A stretch of 64,000 nucleotides of DNA from Nitrogeniibacter aestuarii (GTDB lineage: Bacteria > Pseudomonadota > Gammaproteobacteria > Burkholderiales > Rhodocyclaceae): assembly GCF_017309585.1 (NCBI RefSeq), contig NZ_CP071321.1, positions 1,178,001 to 1,242,000 on the forward strand. The letters run 5' to 3'. Position numbers and translations under genes: made by a program. The notes below the pieces were generated by a model that searched no databases, had not been told where the DNA came from, and worked only from the letters and a program-made list of their open reading frames with translations. Below, in pieces: positions 62,115 to 64,000 of this stretch; the first letter of the stretch is position 1, and every line of letters begins with the position of its first letter.

Positions 62115-63146
62115 ATGAGCATCACGCCTCAAGAAGCGCTTCAACGCGTCATCGAACACCGCGAAATCTTCTTCGACGAAATGATCGCGCTCATGCGCCA
62201 GATCATGGCGGGCGAGATTTCTCCCGTGCTGACGGCTTCCATCCTGGCCGGACTGCGCACCAAGAAGGAAACCATTGACGAGATCGCCGCGGCCGCCACG
62301 GTGATGCGGGAACTGTCCACCAAGGTGGTGGTGCCGCCACCCAACGACAATTTCCTGGACGTGGTCGGCACCGGTGGGGACGGGATTCACACCTTCAATG
62401 TGTCGACCGCCACGATCTTCGTGGCCGCCGCCGCAGGCGCGCGCGTGGCCAAGCATGGCGGGCGCAGCGTCTCTTCCAGCTCCGGCAGTGCCGACGTGCT
62501 CGAAGCGCTAGGGGTGAATCTGGCCCTGTCGGCGGACCAGGTCGCCGAATGCATTGCCGAGACGGGGATCGGCTTCATGTTTGCGCCGAACCATCACAGC
62601 GCCATGAAGAATGTCGCTCCGGTGCGCAAGGAAATGGGGGTGCGCACCATCTTCAACATTCTCGGCCCACTCACCAACCCCGCGAGCGCGCCCAACACCC
62701 TGATGGGCGTATTCCATCCCGATCTGGTGGGCATCCAGGCGCGCGTCATGAAGCAGCTGGGGGCCGACCATGTGCTCGTGGTCCACGGTCGCGACGGCAT
62801 GGACGAAGTCACCCTGGGCGCGCCGACCATGGTCGCCGAGCTCAAGGACGGCGAGGTGAGTGAATACGACATTCATCCGGAAGACTTCGGTCTTCAGATG
62901 CAGTCCTGCCGCCAGATCCAGGTGAATGACGCGGCCGAGTCAAAGGCCATGCTGCTGGGCGCCCTCGACAATGTGCCCGGTGCCGCGCGTGACACCGTCG
63001 TTCTCAATGCCGGGGTGGCGCTGTACACCGCCAAACTGGCCGACTCGGTCGCCAATGGCATCGAGCAAGCCCGGGAGGCGGTTGCCAGCGGCGCGGCACG
63101 AGCCAAGGTCGATGAATTTGCGAAGTACACGCAACGTTTCGCCTGA
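62115..63146 (+). CDS. trpD: Anthranilate phosphoribosyltransferase
   Basis: A 343-residue enzyme adding phosphoribosyl to anthranilate. It has DVVGTGGDGIHTFNVSTA (PRPP loop), KHGGRSVSSSSGSADVLEALG, FMFAPNHHSAMKNVAPVRKEMGVRTIFNILGPLTNPA, and VVHGRDGMDEVTLGAPT. The second of two tandem ATGs (62115) is chosen for ribosome binding site spacing (GGAGAC); 62112 is the alternative. Confidence 0.97.
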   Translation: MSITPQEALQRVIEHREIFFDEMIALMRQIMAGEISPVLTASILAGLRTKKETIDEIAAAATVMRELSTKVVVPPPNDNFLDVVGTGGDGIHTFNVSTATIFVAAAAGARVAKHGGRSVSSSSGSADVLEALGVNLALSADQVAECIAETGIGFMFAPNHHSAMKNVAPVRKEMGVRTIFNILGPLTNPASAPNTLMGVFHPDLVGIQARVMKQLGADHVLVVHGRDGMDEVTLGAPTMVAELKDGEVSEYDIHPEDFGLQMQSCRQIQVNDAAESKAMLLGALDNVPGAARDTVVLNAGVALYTAKLADSVANGIEQAREAVASGAARAKVDEFAKYTQRFA

Positions 63147-63172
63147 GACGCTGTCCATTGAATGAACCGCGA

Positions 63173-63212
63173 CGCCCCGGGGCGGCAAGCTGCCCCGGGG
63201 CGCCCGATTTTT
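63173..63212 (+). terminator. Terminator-like hairpin between trpD and trpC
   Basis: CGCCCCGGGGC / GCCCCGGGGCG, a perfect 11-bp stem with an eight-base loop, followed 5 bases later by five T residues. It lies between two genes of the same pathway, 10 bases before trpC, so it may work as a partial terminator or an mRNA stabilizing element. Confidence 0.6.
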
Positions 63213-63221
63213 GAGAGTCCG

Positions 63222-64000
63222 ATGAGTGATGTCCTGAACAAGATCCTCGCCGTGAAGGCCGAGGAAGTGGCCGCCGGTAAGCGGGCGAGAAACCATGGCG
63301 AAATCGAGCAACAGGCGCGCGCCGAGGCTGCGCCGCGCGATTTCGTCGGTGCGTTGCAAGACAAGATTGCGGCCGGTCAGTCCGCCGTGATTGCCGAGGT
63401 GAAGAAGGCGAGTCCGTCCAAGGGCGTACTGCGCGAGCACTTCGTGCCCGCCGACATCGCCGCGTCCTACCAGGCGGGCGGGGCCGCCTGCCTGTCCGTC
63501 CTGACTGATCGTCAGTTTTTTCAGGGCGCGACCGAATACCTGCAGCAGGCTCGCGCCGCGTGTGCCTTGCCGGTGCTGCGCAAGGACTTCATGATCGACC
63601 CCTGGCAGGTGTTCGAAGCGCGTGCCATGGGCGCCGACGCCATCCTGCTGATCGTGGCCGCCCTGTCGCTGGCCCAGATGCAGGAGCTCGAAGCGGTCGC
63701 CGACGGACTGGGCATGGCGGTGCTGGTCGAGAGCCACAGTGAAGGCGAACTGGACCTGGCCCTGCAACTGCGTACGCCGCTCATCGGCATCAACAACCGC
63801 AACCTGCGCACCTTCGATGTTTCGCTCGACTTCACCATCGACCAGCTTGGGCGCATCCCCGAGGACCGTCTGGTGATCACCGAGTCCGGCATCCTCTCGG
63901 CCGATGACGTGAAGCTCATGCGCAGCCACAACGTTAACGCCTTCCTGGTCGGCGAAGCCTTCATGCGCGCGCCGGAGCCGGGCCAAGCCCTGAAGCAGCT
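63222..64000 (+). CDS. trpC: Indole-3-glycerol-phosphate synthase (3' end outside window)
   Basis: The first 259 codons of the TIM-barrel enzyme that closes the indole ring. It reads VLNKILAVKAEEVAAGK, VIAEVKKASPSKGVLREHFVPADIA (catalytic Lys), VLTDRQFFQGATEYLQQAR, PVLRKDFMIDPWQVFEARAMGADAILLI, VESHSEGELDLAL, IGINNRNLRTF, ITESGILSADDV and FLVGEAFMRA. Only a few residues are missing at the C-terminus compared with a typical length of about 260-270. Confidence 0.96.
   Translation, partial: MSDVLNKILAVKAEEVAAGKRARNHGEIEQQARAEAAPRDFVGALQDKIAAGQSAVIAEVKKASPSKGVLREHFVPADIAASYQAGGAACLSVLTDRQFFQGATEYLQQARAACALPVLRKDFMIDPWQVFEARAMGADAILLIVAALSLAQMQELEAVADGLGMAVLVESHSEGELDLALQLRTPLIGINNRNLRTFDVSLDFTIDQLGRIPEDRLVITESGILSADDVKLMRSHNVNAFLVGEAFMRAPEPGQALKQ

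Overview
This 64-kb window is chromosomal DNA from a high-GC Gram-negative bacterium, most likely a betaproteobacterium of the Rhodocyclales (Azoarcus/Thauera/Zoogloea type). That placement is an inference from protein sequences and gene order: tolC-waaA, the order aroQ-accB-accC-prmA, a lpxC / small membrane protein / dciA / secA / argJ block, and a full dcw cluster. Nearly all of it is core genome; no phage, intact insertion sequence, tRNA, rRNA operon or CRISPR array was found.

Layout. 1-2.3 kb: end of a TolC-family outer-membrane protein and convergent waaA (Kdo transferase). 2.4-8.5 kb: envelope sugar genes (UDP-sugar 4-epimerase, then a wbpV/wbpL/wbpM-like trio that would make a UDP-sugar and start O-antigen on undecaprenyl phosphate), with a decayed IS3-family transposase remnant between them. 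8.5-14.2 kb: apaH, an olsB/olsA-like ornithine-lipid pair, a GT4 glycosyltransferase, a PfkB kinase, a glycine-zipper lipoprotein and dgkA. 14.2-20.5 kb (minus strand): aroQ, accB, accC, prmA and a zinc-ribbon/DUF3426 membrane protein carrying about 160 residues of Glu-Pro repeat, plus a TlpA-like thioredoxin. 20.5-27.5 kb: mpl, dolP-diaA-yraN divergent from rsmI (an E. coli-like arrangement), pyrC, a lipoprotein, a DUF3025 protein. 27.5-28 kb: rnpB, the RNase P RNA.

28.3-46.2 kb: a complete, tightly overlapped division and cell wall (dcw) cluster, mraZ-rsmH-ftsL-ftsI-murE-murF-mraY-murD-ftsW-murG-murC-ddlB-ftsQ-ftsA-ftsZ-lpxC, preceded by a four-fold 10-bp repeat that looks like the MraZ operator. 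46.2-53 kb: small membrane protein, dciA, secA, an HDOD-GAF protein, argJ and a truncated MreB-like protein. 53-55.6 kb: a ModE/LysR-type regulator with a substrate-binding-like domain, divergent from a protein resembling the kinase domain of archaeal TiaS, with a perfect palindrome between them; then a methyltransferase. 55.6-64 kb: apaG, rpe, gph and a trp operon trpE-[class III aminotransferase]-[beta-keto acid cleavage enzyme]-trpG-trpD-trpC, the last gene cut by the window edge.

The features most worth following up are the two-gene aminotransferase/BKACE insert inside the trp operon, the TiaS-like/PBP-regulator pair, the orphan MreB-like half-protein, the Glu-Pro repeat protein, and evidence that the olsA-like gene begins at a CTG codon.
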